This document shows, piece by piece, positions 5,476 through 7,573 of a stretch of DNA of 7,573 bases. The notes below the pieces were generated by a model, which saw only the letters and a program-made list of their open reading frames with translations, was not told where the DNA came from and did no database searches. The stretch lies in contig QCWE01000015.1 of assembly GCA_003149555.1 (NCBI GenBank), forward strand, positions 1 to 7,573, given 5' to 3'. This DNA is from Candidatus Aquiluna sp. XM-24bin5. Its GTDB lineage: Bacteria > Actinomycetota > Actinomycetia > Actinomycetales > Microbacteriaceae. The position numbers and the translations under genes are program-made. How positions within the stretch are numbered: the first letter of the stretch is position 1; each line of letters begins with the position of its first letter.

Positions 5476-7478
5476 ACCTCCCTTTCCGAACCAAACCTGA
5501 GCAGACTGTCATAAGTCCCATGCCGCGCCCTAATCGCGCTTTTGCTGCATATATTGCGGCTGACAAGGACTTCCGAGGAATTGGTCAGGCATTGGCTGCA
5601 CGGCTTGAGGCTCGGTTTGGTGAACAACTGAGAGACGCAATCGCGTCACAAGACCCACGTGTTGCCGAAGTTGTCGGCGACGAGAACGCGCAAGCCGCGT
5701 TCATCGCTTATGAAGTCAAGGCCAGTGAAGTTGACGTTGTTGATTGGTTACAGCGCCACGGTATTGACCATGAGGTAGGTGTAAAAACGGCCATCAAGAT
5801 TGCGCGTTGCTGGGGTGGGGATGCCGCGCCTGCGCTTATGGACAATCCTTATGTTCTTCTGGCCTTTCTATCGTGGCCAGTGGTCGATCGCATTGCACGA
5901 CGTCTTGGAGTGAAGTGTGACGACCCTCGACGCCGAGCGGCAGCGATTGAGGCCGTTTTATATGAGAGACTTGACCAAAACGATACAACTGTGCCCTTGG
6001 GGAATGTCAGGCATCATGTCGAGAAACTTATCGGCTCTCTAGACTCGGCAGACTTCACTACAGCTGTGAACAACGCCATCCGAACAGGTGGAGCTGTTCT
6101 TTTAAAGGATGAATTGCAGCCGTACGGGGCTGCTACGATGGAGGCAGAAATTGCGCGGTGGGTATCCGAGGCGCGTGGAAAAACTGCATACGCTGATCTC
6201 GCTCTTCCTCTGGAAAACGGCACAGAAATAAAAAAGCGCATTGCCGCTTTTGAGGCAAGCAACCCCTACCCCCTTACCAAAAAACAAAGAGAAGCCATTC
6301 GGCTGGGACTTACGTCTCGCATCATGATTTTAGCGGGTTATGCGGGGGCTGGGAAAACGACATCTTTGAAAGGTATCTGTGACATCGCCCAAGCACAGGG
6401 GCGCAATCTCCATCTGATTGCACTGTCAGGTCGTGCCGCACAGCGCATGCGAGAAAGTACCGGGCTGCAGGCAAGCACGATCGCTGGGTTCCTAATTGCA
6501 GTACGTGGCGGACAACGCGTCATAGCGCCGGGAGATTTGGTGATTATTGATGAAGCCTCGATGGTTGATTTACCGCTACTCTGGCGCATTCTCAGGGTTA
6601 TTGGCGATGGAAGCCTCATTCTCGTTGGTGATCCGGCCCAGCTGCCACCGATCGGCTTTGGTCTAACGTTCCATCTCCTCTGCGACGATCTAGCGACGCC
6701 ACATACTGTTCTCGATCAGGTTTTGCGGCAAACAGCCGAAAGCGGTATTCCGAAGGTCGCTGAGGCAATAAGGAACGGTGACGTTGTCGATCTCCCTCAG
6801 TTCAGAGGCCTTTGTGATGGGGTAAGTTTTACCCCCTGTGAAGCCAATGACGCGATTGAACGACTTCACGCCATTCACACCGGGTTAATCCAAGAAGGCG
6901 TAGACGAGGAAGACATCCAGATCATCGCTCCTATTCGACGTGGGCCTGCAGGCATTACCGTCATAAACAGGGCGTTCCACCACAGAAAACATGAAGACAC
7001 AGCCGAAGAGTTCTTCCCTGGCCGTGACGATATCGCTGCCGGTGACCCAATCATTTGGACAAAGAATGATTGGGATCGGGAACTCATGAATGGCTCCCTC
7101 GGCCAAATACTCAGCGTGCATGGTGATGTAGCGCATGCCACTCTCGATGGCTTAAGCCACGATCTTACCATCCACGATGCTGATTATATCGATCTGGGTT
7201 ATGCTATATCTGTTCATAAGAGCCAGGGCTCTCAATGGCCGATCGTTATCGTGCCTATCTTCAAGTCCAAGATCCTCGATCGCTCCCTCATTTACACTGC
7301 TATTACCCGTGCCGCCAAACAGGTGATTTTGATTGGCGATAGTGATGCTTTCCGCTCTGGCGTGAGAGCAAATCCAGCAGCAAAACGTCGTAAAGTTGGA
7401 CTTGGAATAAGGTTGCAGGAAGGAGGGGTTGACGGTGGAGGGGCCGGCGCGAATGCTGCTGTTGGAGGTGGACATTAA
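5472..7478 (+). CDS. RecD2-like SF1B DNA helicase
   Basis: A 668-residue ATP-dependent 5'-3' DNA helicase of the RecD/TraA-like superfamily 1B, closest in layout to stand-alone RecD2. Residues about 34-55 (FRGIGQALAARLEARFG) and 126-147 (NPYVLLAF to VDRIARRLGV) are helix-hairpin-helix and winged-helix type regions typical of RecD2. The motor has Walker A GYAGAGKT (Lys295), Walker B VIIDEAS (Asp360, Glu361), motif III VGDPAQLPP, an LRQT arginine (Arg419), an SH3-like insertion around 520-575, VHKSQGSQW (582-589) and motif VI YTAITRA (Arg613). All key residues are present, so it should be active. Unlike full RecD2 (about 715-800 residues) it seems to lack the N-terminal OB fold. The last 18 or so residues are rich in glycine. 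The GTG start overlaps the preceding stop, tying it to the recombinase operon and not to a separate repair locus. A role in processing recombination intermediates is inference. Confidence 0.93.
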   Translation: MNLPFRTKPEQTVISPMPRPNRAFAAYIAADKDFRGIGQALAARLEARFGEQLRDAIASQDPRVAEVVGDENAQAAFIAYEVKASEVDVVDWLQRHGIDHEVGVKTAIKIARCWGGDAAPALMDNPYVLLAFLSWPVVDRIARRLGVKCDDPRRRAAAIEAVLYERLDQNDTTVPLGNVRHHVEKLIGSLDSADFTTAVNNAIRTGGAVLLKDELQPYGAATMEAEIARWVSEARGKTAYADLALPLENGTEIKKRIAAFEASNPYPLTKKQREAIRLGLTSRIMILAGYAGAGKTTSLKGICDIAQAQGRNLHLIALSGRAAQRMRESTGLQASTIAGFLIAVRGGQRVIAPGDLVIIDEASMVDLPLLWRILRVIGDGSLILVGDPAQLPPIGFGLTFHLLCDDLATPHTVLDQVLRQTAESGIPKVAEAIRNGDVVDLPQFRGLCDGVSFTPCEANDAIERLHAIHTGLIQEGVDEEDIQIIAPIRRGPAGITVINRAFHHRKHEDTAEEFFPGRDDIAAGDPIIWTKNDWDRELMNGSLGQILSVHGDVAHATLDGLSHDLTIHDADYIDLGYAISVHKSQGSQWPIVIVPIFKSKILDRSLIYTAITRAAKQVILIGDSDAFRSGVRANPAAKRRKVGLGIRLQEGGVDGGGAGANAAVGGGH

Positions 7479-7489
7479 GTCCGCCGACA

Positions 7490-7504
7490 ACGGCCGCAGG
7501 CCGT
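7490..7504. repeat. Small GC-rich inverted repeat after the helicase
   Basis: ACGGCC and GGCCGT flank a GCA loop, a perfect 6-bp stem starting 12 bases after the helicase stop. There is no following T run, so it is not a typical intrinsic terminator. It might be a weak transcription or mRNA-end structure, or a binding site. Confidence 0.35.
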
Positions 7505-7544
7505 GCCGGAAACTACACTGTCAAGATGAGCGAGAGGATCACAA

Positions 7545-7573
7545 GTGCTGAACCGAGGCGTCAAACAGATCGT
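7545..7573 (+). CDS. Possible 5' end of a further gene (partial)
   Basis: A GTG at 7545 lies 6 bases after GAGAGGA (7532-7538) and opens a frame (MLNRGVKQIV) that runs off the window. A competing ATG at 7526 in another frame (MSERITSAEP) also stays open to the end but has no clear Shine-Dalgarno. Too little is visible to recognise either product. If real, this would be the seventh gene of the cluster or the first cargo gene. Confidence 0.25.

Noticed and set aside
4829..5566. Long open frame of 245 codons on the minus strand
   Set aside because: It lies antisense across both small genes and the start of the helicase, whose reading frames have clear motifs, coupled starts and a regular coiled coil. 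It is a shadow.
7490..7504. Intrinsic terminator of the operon
   Set aside because: The stem is only 6 bp and no T run follows. It is kept only as an inverted repeat.
7519..7524. Perfect TTGACA on the minus strand as a -35 box
   Set aside because: The -10 position at normal spacing is GC-rich with no TATAAT-like hexamer, and it would read back into the helicase gene.

Overview
The window is a compact, rightward mobile-element gene cluster, almost entirely coding. Six genes lie head to tail on the + strand: three tyrosine (Y) recombinases in a row (91-1320, 1317-2813, 2806-4395 with an out-of-frame continuation to 4585), two short helix-turn-helix plus coiled-coil proteins (4592-5038, 5035-5475), and a RecD2-like SF1B DNA helicase (5472-7478). 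Four of the five junctions overlap (GTGA, an 8-base overlap, ATGA, GTGA); the fifth is 6 bases wide if the third recombinase is read through to 4585. This layout argues for one polycistronic, translationally coupled unit.

The organism cannot be named. Moderate GC content, Shine-Dalgarno-led genes with several TTG/GTG starts, and the look of the recombinases and the helicase fit a proteobacterium. An alphaproteobacterium is my best guess, from general impression and not from a marker gene.

Layout: 1-90 is an AT-rich leader (about 31% GC) with two possible sigma70-type promoters and a Shine-Dalgarno sequence before a TTG start. 91-4585 holds the recombinase trio. 4586-5475 holds the two putative DNA-binding adaptor proteins. 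5472-7478 holds the helicase. 7479-7573 is a GC-rich tail with a small inverted repeat and a possible start of another gene.

The arrangement recalls Tn554-type elements (tnpA and tnpB, both Y-recombinases, followed by small HTH/coiled-coil tnpC). It differs in having three recombinases, two TnpC-like proteins and a helicase locked into the same operon. My working model (inference) is a site-specific integration/excision machine. The three recombinases would make a hetero-oligomeric synapse, the zipper proteins would bind the ends or direct assembly, and the helicase would process or remodel the recombination intermediate. The most striking local signal is a run of eight A at 4353-4360 in the third recombinase: the annotated frame ends soon after it, but 74 further plausible codons continue in the +1 frame to 4585. 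This is either slippage-dependent expression or a recent frameshift or sequencing error.
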